DNA of 64,000 nucleotides, from assembly GCA_029238255.1 (NCBI GenBank), contig JAQWGK010000019.1, positions 1-64,000 on the forward strand, written 5' to 3'. Source of the DNA: Porticoccaceae bacterium (GTDB lineage Bacteria > Pseudomonadota > Gammaproteobacteria > Pseudomonadales > Porticoccaceae). The notes beneath the pieces were generated by a model. The model was not told the origin of the DNA, ran no database searches, and was given only the letters and a program-made list of their open reading frames with translations. Made by a program: the position numbers and the translations under genes. Below are positions 27,169-34,688 of the stretch, in pieces; the stretch's first letter is position 1; each line of letters begins with the position of its first letter.

Positions 27169-27915
27169 GTGAGGACTAAGCGAGCTGAAAGTTACAGCCC
27201 ATCCTTCAGCACAGAGTTGCACAGCAACCTTGCGCCACTGCTATTTGAAAGGGTGCAGGTCGATAAACAGCTGGTGGTTTTGGATATTGGCTTGGCCATG
27301 CCGTCAACGGTCGATCTGTTCTCTAACTTTAAGTGCAAGCTGATCTTTGTTGACCTCTATTCCGCTGAGGTGCTCTCTCAAGACTGTCCTCAAGATTCCG
27401 TTCAAGACTGCCCTCAAGATTCCGTTCAAGACTGTCCTCAAGACTCCGTTCAAGACTCCGTTCAAGACTGTTTCCAAGACTCTTCAGAAAAGAACGCCCA
27501 TCAACAATTAGTTGACCAGTTTACCGCGGCGCTTAATCTGGATGCCAAGACAAAAATTGATATCTGCCTGTTCTGGGATTTCTTTAACTATCTCGACGGT
27601 ACGCTTTTCAAAGCCTTTATTGAAGCGCTACATCCCTATATTAGCGACAATGCCTGCGGTTATGGCTTGGGTGTACTCAATGCCCGCTGTCAGTTGCCTA
27701 ATGTTCAATACGGAATTAGCAAGCTCGATAACTTAAACCAGTATTCGCGCAGTGATGCCCAGAAACCGGTCTATCCCCATTCTCAGAGAGATCTGAATAA
27801 TCTGTTAGGTTATTTTGATGTTGATAAGAGCCGGTTAATGCCCGATGGCCGTGTCGAGTATTTTATCGCTCAGGGTAGTGACTCCAAGTTCGCTAAAAAG
27901 GCTATCTTCCAATAG
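27169..27915 (+). CDS. unrecognised protein with internal QD-tetrapeptide repeats
   Basis: A 248-residue predicted cytosolic protein starting at GTG 27169. I do not recognise a family with confidence. The flanking halves (VVLDIGLAMPSTVDLF, KCKLIFVDLYSAEV, then KIDICLFWDFFNYLDGTLFKAFIEALHPYI) have the alternating beta/alpha look of a class I methyltransferase without its glycine-rich SAM loop, so it may be a degenerate relative. Residues ~71-106 are a Cys- and Asp-rich insert of nine tetrapeptides (QDCP/QDSV type) encoded by 12-bp repeats; this breaks an otherwise folded-looking sequence. It follows bactofilin at 67 bases, suggesting joint expression. Confidence 0.7.
   Translation: MRTKRAESYSPSFSTELHSNLAPLLFERVQVDKQLVVLDIGLAMPSTVDLFSNFKCKLIFVDLYSAEVLSQDCPQDSVQDCPQDSVQDCPQDSVQDSVQDCFQDSSEKNAHQQLVDQFTAALNLDAKTKIDICLFWDFFNYLDGTLFKAFIEALHPYISDNACGYGLGVLNARCQLPNVQYGISKLDNLNQYSRSDAQKPVYPHSQRDLNNLLGYFDVDKSRLMPDGRVEYFIAQGSDSKFAKKAIFQ
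27379..27486 (+). repeat. Nine 12-bp in-frame tandem repeats
   Basis: Units alternate CAAGACTGTCCT and CAAGATTCCGTT (small variants), encoding QDCP, QDSV, QDCP, QDSV, QDCP, QDSV, QDSV, QDCF and QDSS. Near-identical copies at the nucleotide level indicate recent slippage expansion; the number of units probably varies between strains. Confidence 0.93.
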
Positions 27916-27976
27916 TTATTTGCGCTTAAAATCGGTTAAATATTAATAAGTGTCTTAAGGCACAGTCGGGGGAGTT

Positions 27977-28693
27977 ATGAAGCAAGCAATTATTGTAGGT
28001 GCCAGTTCTGGTCTTGGTTGGGAGCTGGCTATCCAGTTGGCCGATAAAGGCTACCAGTTGGGAGTGATGGCTCGCCGCGAAGACCTCTTAGAAGAACTGG
28101 TTGCCCAGTTGCCGGGCACACACTTTATTCAATTTACCGATGTTACCCACGCCGAACTGGCTCAGCAGCAGTTGAAAGATTTAATTGAGCGAATGGGTGA
28201 TGTTGAGCTGATTGTGCTGAGTTCCGGTGTCGGTCTCTACGAGAAAAAGCTCGATTGGACAGTTGAGCGCGAGATGATTGATGTTAATGTCCGCGGATTC
28301 GCTGCGCTGGCGCTGGTTTCCTATGAGTATTTTGAGCAGCGCGGCGGTGGCCATTTGGCCGGTATCTCCTCGGTAGCAGCACATATTTTTGGAGGCTTAA
28401 CCCTTACCTATCACGCCACTAAAGCCTTTGTGTCCAACTACCTTGCCGGAATGCGCTCGCGGGCCAGACGGACCAAACTGCCAATCACTATCACCACTAT
28501 TGAGCCGGGTTTTGTTAAAACGCCGATGGTTCAGGGCAACCCATTTTGGATGGCCCCAGTGGAAAAGGGCGTTGCCCAGATGGTTGATGGGCTGCTTAAA
28601 GAGAAGAATCATATTTATATTACCAAGCGCTGGCGCTTGGTGGTCTGGATTGCAGACTTAATGCCACAGTGGTTATTGCGCCGGTTTGTCTAA
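27977..28693 (+). CDS. short-chain dehydrogenase/reductase
   Basis: A 238-residue classical SDR. The nucleotide-binding motif is VGASSGLGWELA near the N-terminus. The basic residues in MARREDLL favour NADPH. The catalytic Ser is in GISSVAAH, and Tyr-x-x-x-Lys is in TYHATKAFVSNYL. The C-terminal tail LVVWIADLMPQWLLRRFV is hydrophobic and basic, as in SDRs that associate with membranes. Substrate unknown. It has its own leader and is not clearly in an operon with the preceding gene. Confidence 0.9.
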   Translation: MKQAIIVGASSGLGWELAIQLADKGYQLGVMARREDLLEELVAQLPGTHFIQFTDVTHAELAQQQLKDLIERMGDVELIVLSSGVGLYEKKLDWTVEREMIDVNVRGFAALALVSYEYFEQRGGGHLAGISSVAAHIFGGLTLTYHATKAFVSNYLAGMRSRARRTKLPITITTIEPGFVKTPMVQGNPFWMAPVEKGVAQMVDGLLKEKNHIYITKRWRLVVWIADLMPQWLLRRFV

Positions 28694-28750
28694 GCTAGCT
28701 TGGCTATTTCAATCTATATTTATGATCTAAAGTAAGGGATTACTTTCATT

Positions 28751-29455
28751 ATGATTAATACAAATAGAGGTATTAAGCTTTCGTTACGCAAAGGCGTAAT
28801 AGATATGCTGCCACTGAGTCTGGCAGTGCTGCCCTGGGGGATTCTATTTGGCTCGATTGCTGTACAGCGAGGCTTTAGCTGGCTGGAAGCACAGATGTTT
28901 TCGGCAATTATTTTTGGCGGTGCTGTACAGATAGTCACTGTCGAGTTGATTGCCGACAATGCCTCTCTGGTAACTGTTCTGTTTACCGCCTTTGTTATCA
29001 GTTCTCGACATTTTCTCTATGGGCTTTCATTGCGTGAAAAGCTTAGTCCCAAGCCATTGCGTTGGCGTTTGGGGTTGGGGTTTTTACTCACCGATGAGCT
29101 ATTTGCACTGTCCGGACATCGCCGTGCCTATCAGGAGAAATTGCGGCTGATTTATGGCTTGGCTGCCGGAGGTAGTTTTTATCTGGCCTGGAATCTCTGG
29201 ACCTTTATTGGCATTATCGCCGGTGCATCACTGCCAGACCTAACGGAGCTGGGCTTGGACTTCGCTATTGCAGCGACTTTTATTGCATTGGTAGTACCGG
29301 AAATCAAAACTTTGCCGACCCTAGCGGCTGTGATAACTGCGGCGATATTCTCGCTGATCTTTAGTCTCTGGGAATTTGAATTGGGACTGGTCTGTGCGGC
29401 GCTGCTGGCTATGTGCGCAGGATTTACCGTTCAGCAGTTGAGGAGGGAAGCATGA
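28751..29455 (+). CDS. azlC: AzlC family branched-chain amino acid exporter, large subunit
   Basis: A 234-residue inner-membrane protein with the AzlC signature MLPLSLAVLPWGILFGSIAVQRGFSWLEAQMFSAIIFGGAVQ near its start, plus VISSRHFLYGLSLREKL and FLLTDELFALS. About seven hydrophobic helices. With the small partner AzlD it forms an amino-acid efflux system (AzlCD/YgaZH). Its stop overlaps the azlD start (ATGA). Confidence 0.9.
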   Translation: MINTNRGIKLSLRKGVIDMLPLSLAVLPWGILFGSIAVQRGFSWLEAQMFSAIIFGGAVQIVTVELIADNASLVTVLFTAFVISSRHFLYGLSLREKLSPKPLRWRLGLGFLLTDELFALSGHRRAYQEKLRLIYGLAAGGSFYLAWNLWTFIGIIAGASLPDLTELGLDFAIAATFIALVVPEIKTLPTLAAVITAAIFSLIFSLWEFELGLVCAALLAMCAGFTVQQLRREA

Positions 29456-29766
29456 TTGCTATGACTATTTTACTGCTTGCCTGTATTACCTTTGGCACCC
29501 GCTATCTGTTTCTTGAAGGTCGATTGCCGGTGCGTCTGGGATCAAATATAAAACTGTTTCTCAGTTACAGTGGTCCTGCGGTGTTAACCGCTATTACTGT
29601 CCCGATACTGTTTGTTCATGAAAAACAGCTAGATACCAATATTGCTAACCCCTATCTGTGGGGGGCGCTTGCGGCTGTTGCAGCAGCCTATAAGACCGCC
29701 AATATTTACTGGACGGTTGGGCTGGGGATATTGGCTTTTGCTGCGGCTAGCTATCTGAGTCTCTAG
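29452..29766 (+). CDS. azlD: AzlD family small exporter subunit
   Basis: A 104-residue membrane protein with four hydrophobic helices, of the AzlD family (TFGTRYLFLEGRLPV, FLSYSGPAVLTAITVPILF). I chose 29452 because a strong GAGGAGGGA precedes it, it overlaps the azlC stop by ATGA, and it gives the normal family N-terminus. It works as the obligate partner of AzlC. Convergent with the aldolase gene 13 bases downstream. Confidence 0.9.
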   Translation: MIAMTILLLACITFGTRYLFLEGRLPVRLGSNIKLFLSYSGPAVLTAITVPILFVHEKQLDTNIANPYLWGALAAVAAAYKTANIYWTVGLGILAFAAASYLSL

Positions 29767-29779
29767 TTCTTATAGCTTG

Positions 29780-30514
29780 TTATTCTTTGAAGCTGGGATC
29801 GATCTTCTCAATAATTCTGGTCAGTGCGGCAAATTCAAGCTCACCAATGGGCTGCCCCATACTCTGCATTGTCATTAACTGCTCAGTTCTCGCCAGCACA
29901 TCAGCGCCAACCGGAATCATCTGCTTACCGGTCGAGTCGCCAGTCACCTGAACTTCGCAGGCGCGCTGCATCGCCCATATACTTTGAAAGGCTTCGGCAA
30001 TACTGCGGCCACAGGCCAACAGACCATGGTTGCGCAGTATCAGCATATTTTTATCCCCCAGATTGGCCACCAGACGTGGCTTCTCATCATCCATCAGGGT
30101 TATGCCTTCAAAGTCATGATAGGCGACGCGATTGTGCAGCAGTGCCGAGTAGAAGTTATCGTTGCGCAGCCCTTCCTCAGAGCAGGCCACGGCCATACCG
30201 TCATTTGTATGAGTGTGGGCAATACAGACCACATCAGGGCGCGCGGCGTGGATGGCAGTATGGATAACAATGCCAGCCGGATTCACAGCATAGTCGGTTT
30301 CTTCCACTATATTGCCGTCGATATCCACCTTGACCAGATTTGAGGCGGTGACTTCGCTGTAATGCAGGCCGTAGGGGTTGATTAAAAAGTGGTGCTCGTC
30401 TCCCGGCAGCTTGACGGTTATATGGTTGTAGATCAGTTCAGTCCAACCCATATAGTCGAAAATACGGTAGCAGGCTGCGAGTTGAACCCGCAATTCTTGT
30501 TCGGTCTGTGCCAT
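29780..30514 (-). CDS. class II aldolase/adducin domain protein
   Basis: A 244-residue cytosolic protein of the class II aldolase/adducin N-terminal family. Metal-binding residues are visible: HTHTN (about residues 97-101) and RNHGLLACG (about 161-169). GWTELIYNHITVKLPG and FLINPYGLHYSEVTASNLVKVD are family blocks. Members include fuculose aldolases, sugar epimerases and uncharacterised proteins; the exact substrate cannot be assigned. It overlaps the stop of the PhnA-domain gene upstream by one base, so the two are likely co-transcribed. Confidence 0.85.
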   Translation of the reverse strand: MAQTEQELRVQLAACYRIFDYMGWTELIYNHITVKLPGDEHHFLINPYGLHYSEVTASNLVKVDIDGNIVEETDYAVNPAGIVIHTAIHAARPDVVCIAHTHTNDGMAVACSEEGLRNDNFYSALLHNRVAYHDFEGITLMDDEKPRLVANLGDKNMLILRNHGLLACGRSIAEAFQSIWAMQRACEVQVTGDSTGKQMIPVGADVLARTEQLMTMQSMGQPIGELEFAALTRIIEKIDPSFKE

Positions 30515-31092
30515 TAGTTTGCCCTCTTTACGAATTTGGTCAGTATGACAATCTGTGTGCCGTTGACTCGGCCTTCTATATGTTCTTCATTGCTGGATAC
30601 CAGTGAAATATTGCGCACTGCGGTGCCACGTTTGGCGGTAAAACTGGTTCCTTTAACATTGAGATCTTTGGTCAGGGTTACCGTATCACCTGCGGCAAGT
30701 ACGGCGCCATTGCAGTCTTTATGAATAACCGCATCTTCATCTATTTGACCTTCGCCAGTGGCCTGAGCCCAGCTAAGAGTCGGCTCATCCAGATACAGCA
30801 TATCCAGTAATTCCTGTGGCCAGCCTTCCGCGCTGAGTCTGGTCAGCATTCGCCATGCCATCACCTGAACCGCAGGTACCTGACTCCACATACTGTCATT
30901 GAGGCAGCGCCAGTGATTGATATCGACGCTTTCCGGATGGTTGATTTGATTTGAGCAGGTAGCACAGATCAGTATCGACTGATCGGCGCTTTCATCTGAG
31001 GGTAGTACGGGAAAAACAGCGAGTTGCTCACTGCTGGAGCAAAGTTCACAGATGGAGCCGCTGCGAGTCTGAAGATCTGATTCTGTGGTCAT
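30514..31092 (-). CDS. PhnA domain protein
   Basis: A 192-residue protein of the YjdM/PhnA family. The N-terminus has a zinc-ribbon pattern (CELCSSSEQL...CATCSNQI). The C-terminal PhnA domain is VIHKDCNGAVLAAGDTVTLTKDLNVKGTSFTAKRGTAVRNI...GTQIVILTKFVKR, a small SH3-like barrel. Despite the name, the family is not shown to work in phosphonate breakdown and its role is unclear. It carries a middle segment (about 55-115) longer than E. coli YjdM. First gene of a two-gene leftward unit. Confidence 0.87.
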   Translation of the reverse strand: MTTESDLQTRSGSICELCSSSEQLAVFPVLPSDESADQSILICATCSNQINHPESVDINHWRCLNDSMWSQVPAVQVMAWRMLTRLSAEGWPQELLDMLYLDEPTLSWAQATGEGQIDEDAVIHKDCNGAVLAAGDTVTLTKDLNVKGTSFTAKRGTAVRNISLVSSNEEHIEGRVNGTQIVILTKFVKRAN

Positions 31093-31183
31093 GGTTAAAC
31101 GCTGCTTATTAATTATTATTTGTACTGCATTATAACTACCAATATAGCTAAGAGTTTAGAGTAATTGCGGTTATCCAGAGTGA

Positions 31184-32188
31184 TTAAATCAGACCGCCAA
31201 GTACTGCTGCTGCGGCCCAGCCCGAGCTAACAGCGCCCTCAACTTTTGGCCCATTAAAGGCATCACCAGCCAGAGCCAGAGGCGGTAGATCTGTGCCCTC
31301 AGTTAATAGCATGCAGGATTCCGGGTCGACCACTGTCGGCTTGCTGTAGCGCCAGCCGTGCACCTGATACTGGGTAACGCTAGAACCTAACAGCGGGAGT
31401 GCGGCATCAATTAATTGCTGGCCGACAGTCATGGGGTCAGCATCAAAATATTTAGCACTAAAGGTACCGCTGCCATGAATAGTAACGGCAGGGATTTTTG
31501 ATACCCCTTTTTGTTGGTTGTCGCTTATCCAGGCGACGGGGCTATCTTCTATAACCGTTGCGCCGGGCGCGGGAATATTTGAAGGGCTTTCCAGAACGGC
31601 CATTACGGCTATACAGGCTTCGTATTCAATGCGCTGTAGCCTTGCCAACTTGTCGGTGGGTATTTGAATATTGCCGGTGGCTAATAGATCCAGTGTCTGG
31701 GGAATTGGCGAGGTGATAATCATCGATTTGGCGCTGATGCTTTCGCCATTATCGAGCGTTGCCAGCCACTGATTATTATCTTGCGCTATCTCCACTACCC
31801 GTACTTTACGAAGGATATTGAGATCAGTGGCCAGATGTTTTGCGATCGCGGTCATGGTGGGCACGCCGCGGTAGCGGGGATGACCATTTTGATGCCCGGG
31901 ATAGCTGCTGTACCACTCTTCAGCTACACCGGCCTCTATCCATTCGGCTACGGTTTGCTGAAAGCGTGGCGCACGAGCAGTCATAAATTGTGCACCGTGA
32001 TCAAAGCTGGCCTCACCAATACGCCGTCCCGCCAGACGACCGCCAAGCCCGCGACCTTTGTCTACCAGCATTACATTGTGACCTGCCTGCTGAAGATCGA
32101 TGGCGGCACTGAGTCCGGACAGGCCGGCTCCAATAATTAGAATATCAATACTGTGATGGGTTGGCGGATTTGATTTAGGGTCGGGCAT
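31184..32188 (-). CDS. renalase-like FAD-dependent amine oxidase family protein
   Basis: A 334-residue flavoprotein. The N-terminal dinucleotide motif is DILIIGAGLSGLSAAIDLQQAGHNVMLVDKG, followed by GGRLAGRRIGEASFDHGAQFMTAR, typical of the COG3380 renalase-like group. The C-terminal FAD contact is LALAGDAFNGPKVEGAVSSGWAAA. Bacterial renalases oxidise alpha-NAD(P)H-type isomers; whether this does so is unknown. It begins 17 bases after a DUF2256 mini-gene, so the two are probably one transcript. Confidence 0.85.
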   Translation of the reverse strand: MPDPKSNPPTHHSIDILIIGAGLSGLSAAIDLQQAGHNVMLVDKGRGLGGRLAGRRIGEASFDHGAQFMTARAPRFQQTVAEWIEAGVAEEWYSSYPGHQNGHPRYRGVPTMTAIAKHLATDLNILRKVRVVEIAQDNNQWLATLDNGESISAKSMIITSPIPQTLDLLATGNIQIPTDKLARLQRIEYEACIAVMAVLESPSNIPAPGATVIEDSPVAWISDNQQKGVSKIPAVTIHGSGTFSAKYFDADPMTVGQQLIDAALPLLGSSVTQYQVHGWRYSKPTVVDPESCMLLTEGTDLPPLALAGDAFNGPKVEGAVSSGWAAAAVLGGLI

Positions 32189-32205
32189 AAAGTCAGTCTT
32201 ATCAG

Positions 32206-32355
32206 TTATTTTTTTCGTGCATCAGTTCTGCAGCGTTGGGAACAGTAGCGTACTTCATGCCATACCTTTTCCCATTTCTTGCGCCATACAAAGGGGCGCT
32301 CGCAGACAGGGCAAAGCTTGGCCGGAAAGTCAGATTTTTTGAGGGTTTTTGGCAT
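32206..32355 (-). CDS. DUF2256 mini-protein
   Basis: A 49-residue protein read directly from the minus strand ([18 protein letters not shown]...). It holds four cysteines in two pairs, CPVC and CSQRC, flanking a Trp-rich core ([17 protein letters not shown]). This is the DUF2256 pattern, probably a zinc-binding treble-clef-like fold. DUF2256 genes often sit beside flavoprotein or photolyase/cryptochrome genes; here the neighbour is a renalase-like flavoprotein 17 bases downstream. No clear ribosome binding site precedes the ATG, but a large hairpin ends about 30 bases upstream. Confidence 0.9.
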   Translation of the reverse strand: MPKTLKKSDFPAKLCPVCERPFVWRKKWEKVWHEVRYCSQRCRTDARKK

Positions 32356-32360
32356 GGGTA

Positions 32361-32450
32361 ACAGTCGCTAGTTTGACTGTTATACGGCCGTCCCTGTCAG
32401 CCAGTTTAAAGCTTTTTAAGCGGGCTGACAGTGGTGATATTGGACGGCCG
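32361..32450 (-). promoter_or_regulatory. Structured leader or terminator hairpin upstream of DUF2256 gene
   Basis: CGGCCGTCC (32385-32393) pairs with 32442-32450, and CTGTCAGCC (32394-32402) pairs with 32423-32431. This gives an 18-bp two-part stem with a ten-base one-sided bulge and a 20-base loop. A second hairpin, ACAGTC/GACTGT (32361-32366 / 32375-32380), lies beside the DUF2256 start. There is no U-run on the minus strand, so a simple terminator is unlikely. Confidence 0.6.
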
Positions 32451-32493
32451 CAATTTTCGCCGAGTTTATATAGCTACAGCTAGGTAGCAACTG

Positions 32494-32904
32494 TTAGATA
32501 GCTAAAGAGTTTGGCTTTTTGATAAGTGCACCGACAATAGCGCCAGATATACCGGTCTGAACCAGGGCTGCCGCAAACCAGGCTTCGGCCATAGTCAGTG
32601 GGATTGGCATATACACATAGCTACCCAGAGCCATCAGGCCATTACCAAGGCCCAGTAGCAGGCCGAATTTAATGCCATTGTGGAGTGACTTTTCACTGAT
32701 TAGTAGATCGTAGATCAGTACAAAGCAGATGCTAAAGCCCAGTTTTACCCCATAACACAGCAGTGCGTTCATCTCCTCCATAGGCCGCCATAGATTTACG
32801 GTTGCCTCGTAGGATGATTGCAGCAGAATGCCGTGGATTAAATAGTCGAGAATCGACCAGACAATAAATACCGCAGCAATTGCTAATAGATTACGTTTTA
32901 ACAT
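32494..32904 (-). CDS. small four-helix membrane protein, unknown function
   Basis: A 136-residue protein with about four transmembrane helices: LLAIAAVFIVWSILDYLIHGILL at the N-terminus, then helices around residues 50-68, 78-98 and 105-128. The pattern (VWSILDYLIHG..L, central GLLLGLGNGLMALGSYVYMPIP, and an Ala/Gly-rich last helix) is seen in uncharacterised bacterial membrane proteins. I do not assign a function. The ATG at 32904 is the only good start. It is separated from the DUF2256 gene by the hairpin region. Confidence 0.7.
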   Translation of the reverse strand: MLKRNLLAIAAVFIVWSILDYLIHGILLQSSYEATVNLWRPMEEMNALLCYGVKLGFSICFVLIYDLLISEKSLHNGIKFGLLLGLGNGLMALGSYVYMPIPLTMAEAWFAAALVQTGISGAIVGALIKKPNSLAI

Positions 32905-32960
32905 GATCTTGGTTCCTTTAGTTTTAGCCTTTTCAGGCGGTTATTAGAAGCACTCCCTCC

Positions 32961-33269
32961 CTATAAATTGATGGAAAAACTCTTTTTTTTAAAGCCGATT
33001 TTGTCCCCATCAGGCCATAAATAGCGCTGACCATCGATATTGATATAACAGTTATCGAAATCAGGATTGACCAGATCAGGGTGATAGCGCGGTGCGCCGA
33101 CATAGGGGCTGTTTGGGGCTTTGGGGAAACTGTAAAAAAGGCAGCCGAGGGAGCCAAAGAGATTCGAGTGATCGGTGAGCTTGCGGCTCAAATTTTCATG
33201 CTGCACCTCGCCGCGGCGCTGTACATAGATTCCGCAGATAACAAATAATATAAAAACCGCCAAACCCAT
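32961..33269 (-). pseudogene. internally deleted aspartyl/asparaginyl beta-hydroxylase-like gene
   Basis: An open frame of 102 codons that looks like two ends of a ~290-residue LpxO-type aspartyl/asparaginyl beta-hydroxylase joined together. The first ~62 residues match the family start: a short membrane helix (LAVFILFVICGIYV), then QRRGEVQHENLSRKLTDHSNLF and YSFPKAPNSPYVGA. The rest, CYINIDGQRYLWPDGDKIGF, resembles the late catalytic-domain segment (IxxDGxxYxWxDGExVxF). The central jelly roll with the His-x-Asp iron ligands is missing, and the homology stops in a run of lysine codons. I infer an internal deletion. It could still be an expressed small membrane protein. Confidence 0.55.
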
Positions 33270-33349
33270 GATCAGTCCTTAATAGAGGCAAGATATTTAT
33301 CACCTATATTTAGACTATGCAGAACAGTTGTGCAAAAACCTGCGGCTTA

Positions 33350-33451
33350 TTAGGCTACTGACAAGACAATAATAATGATCAGGCAGAGGACTAGGGGTAT
33401 GGCTAGCAGGCCTACGGCAAAGTAAATTAAATGGCGGTTAGTCTTTAGCAT
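33350..33451 (-). CDS. putative 33-residue single-pass membrane peptide
   Basis: Read from the minus strand: MLKTNRHLIYFAVGLLAIP followed by a second hydrophobic run (LVLCLIIIIVLSVA) to the stop. AAAAGGAAAT lies about ten bases before the ATG, a credible binding site. The peptide is one long transmembrane helix with a basic N-terminus (inside). No family recognised. The 280-base gap between the beta-hydroxylase remnant and the UDG-like gene otherwise holds nothing I can identify. Confidence 0.4.
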   Translation of the reverse strand: MLKTNRHLIYFAVGLLAIPLVLCLIIIIVLSVA

Positions 33452-33547
33452 GGCGGGATTTCCTTTTTCTAAAATAACACCAATAAGCTAATCTAGTCGT
33501 TTTGATCCTGCATTGATCTGCCTCTATAAAAGGGTTGATCGCGACTA

Positions 33548-34132
33548 TCAGTTTGTGGTCAAAATTTCTTTAATTTGCCCCCTTATCAATGGAACCAGTT
33601 CAGCTTCAAACCACTGGTTTTTGCGCAGCCAGAGATTGTTGCGCGGGCTTGGGTGAGGTAGGGGAATTCGGGTGGGCCAGTATTCACGCCAATTTTCTAC
33701 TAACTGGGTGACGGATTTTTTTGGCTGGGAAAAATGATAATCCTGAGCATATTTTCCAATAACCATTGTGCTCTGAAGATTCGGCAATCGATTGAGAAGT
33801 TTATGGCGCCAGATCTCTGCGCACTCGGGTCTGGGCGGCAGGTCGCCGGATTTCCCAGTGCCCGGAAAACAAAAGCCCATAGGCACAATAGCTATCTGTT
33901 GCGGGTTGTAGAAAGTTTCTTTGGAAATACCCATCCAGTCGCGCAGACGGTCGCCGCTGGGGTCATCGAAGGGTATACCCGAGGCGTGAACTCTGCGTCC
34001 TGGCGCCTGACCGGCAACTAAAATTTTTGCTTGTGGATGCAGTTGCAATACCGGTCGCGCCGCATTGGGTAGATAGGGTTCGCAGATTGTGCAGGCGCGA
34101 ACTTCGGAGAGTAGTGAGTTTAGATCGCCCAT
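33548..34132 (-). CDS. uracil-DNA glycosylase superfamily protein
   Basis: A 194-residue member of the UDG superfamily. Motif A is LVAGQAPGRRVHASGIPFDDPSGDRLRDWMG (about residues 38-68), and motif B is PLPHPSPRNNLWLRKN (about 157-172). IVPMGFCFPGTGKSGDLPPRPECAEIW is characteristic of this uncharacterised subgroup. The N-terminal CTIC could be part of an Fe-S or zinc site but is only one pair. A role in base-excision repair is plausible; activity is not demonstrated by sequence alone. It starts two bases after the upstream gene's stop, so the two are likely co-transcribed. Confidence 0.85.
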   Translation of the reverse strand: MGDLNSLLSEVRACTICEPYLPNAARPVLQLHPQAKILVAGQAPGRRVHASGIPFDDPSGDRLRDWMGISKETFYNPQQIAIVPMGFCFPGTGKSGDLPPRPECAEIWRHKLLNRLPNLQSTMVIGKYAQDYHFSQPKKSVTQLVENWREYWPTRIPLPHPSPRNNLWLRKNQWFEAELVPLIRGQIKEILTTN

Positions 34133-34134
34133 AT

Positions 34135-34569
34135 TTAGTCCAAGGATTTGAGCGTGAGTTTAATCTCTGCACGAACTTTGTCGATTTCGGCAATGGTTTT
34201 ATCGGTGGCTTCAATATCGCTGGGGATATTTTCCCAGTGGTAGGACCAAATAGATTTAAGTCTTTCCGAAGCGAGACTGACAGGCTCGCTGATCAGCATA
34301 CTTAAATCACCAACTAAGCCGACTTTTACCCAGCCTTTTCTTGGGCTGCCGGCAATCGTATCTTTGTCGTAATGAGCGGTATAAATTATCTGCTCCAGTT
34401 CGGCAAGTTCTGAAAGTACCGAAAAAGCTGCGGTGCGAATATTGCTGTTATCTTCAGTGACTTCCATCCGCCAGGCGTTGTAGCTAAAACCCACTATGGC
34501 GAAAACCACGCCCAGTACGGCGGTAATGTAGTAAGACTTTAGTTTGTTTGTCAGATCGTTCATAGGCAA
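34135..34569 (-). CDS. single-pass membrane protein of unknown function
   Basis: A 144-residue protein with one N-terminal transmembrane helix (YYITAVLGVVFAIVGFSYNAW, about residues 13-33) and a mostly helical, charged remainder (SVLSELAELEQIIYTAHYDKD, ATDKTIAEIDKVRAEIKLTLKSLD) that probably lies in the periplasm and may be coiled coil. I recognise no family. It is the first gene of a two-gene leftward unit with the UDG-like gene. The start could be Met1 (34569) or Met3 (34563). Confidence 0.65.
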   Translation of the reverse strand: MPMNDLTNKLKSYYITAVLGVVFAIVGFSYNAWRMEVTEDNSNIRTAAFSVLSELAELEQIIYTAHYDKDTIAGSPRKGWVKVGLVGDLSMLISEPVSLASERLKSIWSYHWENIPSDIEATDKTIAEIDKVRAEIKLTLKSLD

Positions 34570-34646
34570 TGCAACTTTTTAGAAGCTCTGTATAAACGTA
34601 GCAGACTGAAGAGGGTTTTTTGCCTGCTTGGACTTTCGATGAGATT

Positions 34647-34678
34647 AAAAAAGGGCGCTATTGCAGCGCCCTTTTTTC
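34647..34678 (-). terminator. Intrinsic terminator after doxX (possibly bidirectional)
   Basis: AAAAAAGGGCGCT and AGCGCCCTTTTTT form an eight-base GC-rich stem with a short loop (ATTGC), flanked by A-run and T-run. It lies just past the doxX stop on the minus strand and works equally in the other direction. Confidence 0.85.
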
Positions 34679-34688
34679 AGTAGCTAAT

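Noticed and set aside
29824-30343. Two long plus-strand frames opposite the class II aldolase gene
   Set aside because: Both are shadows of the aldolase coding strand without binding sites or recognisable motifs.
32933-33157. A 74-codon minus-strand frame overlapping the aspartyl-hydroxylase remnant
   Set aside because: It is a frame-shifted reading of the remnant with no continuing homology to the family end that I can see.
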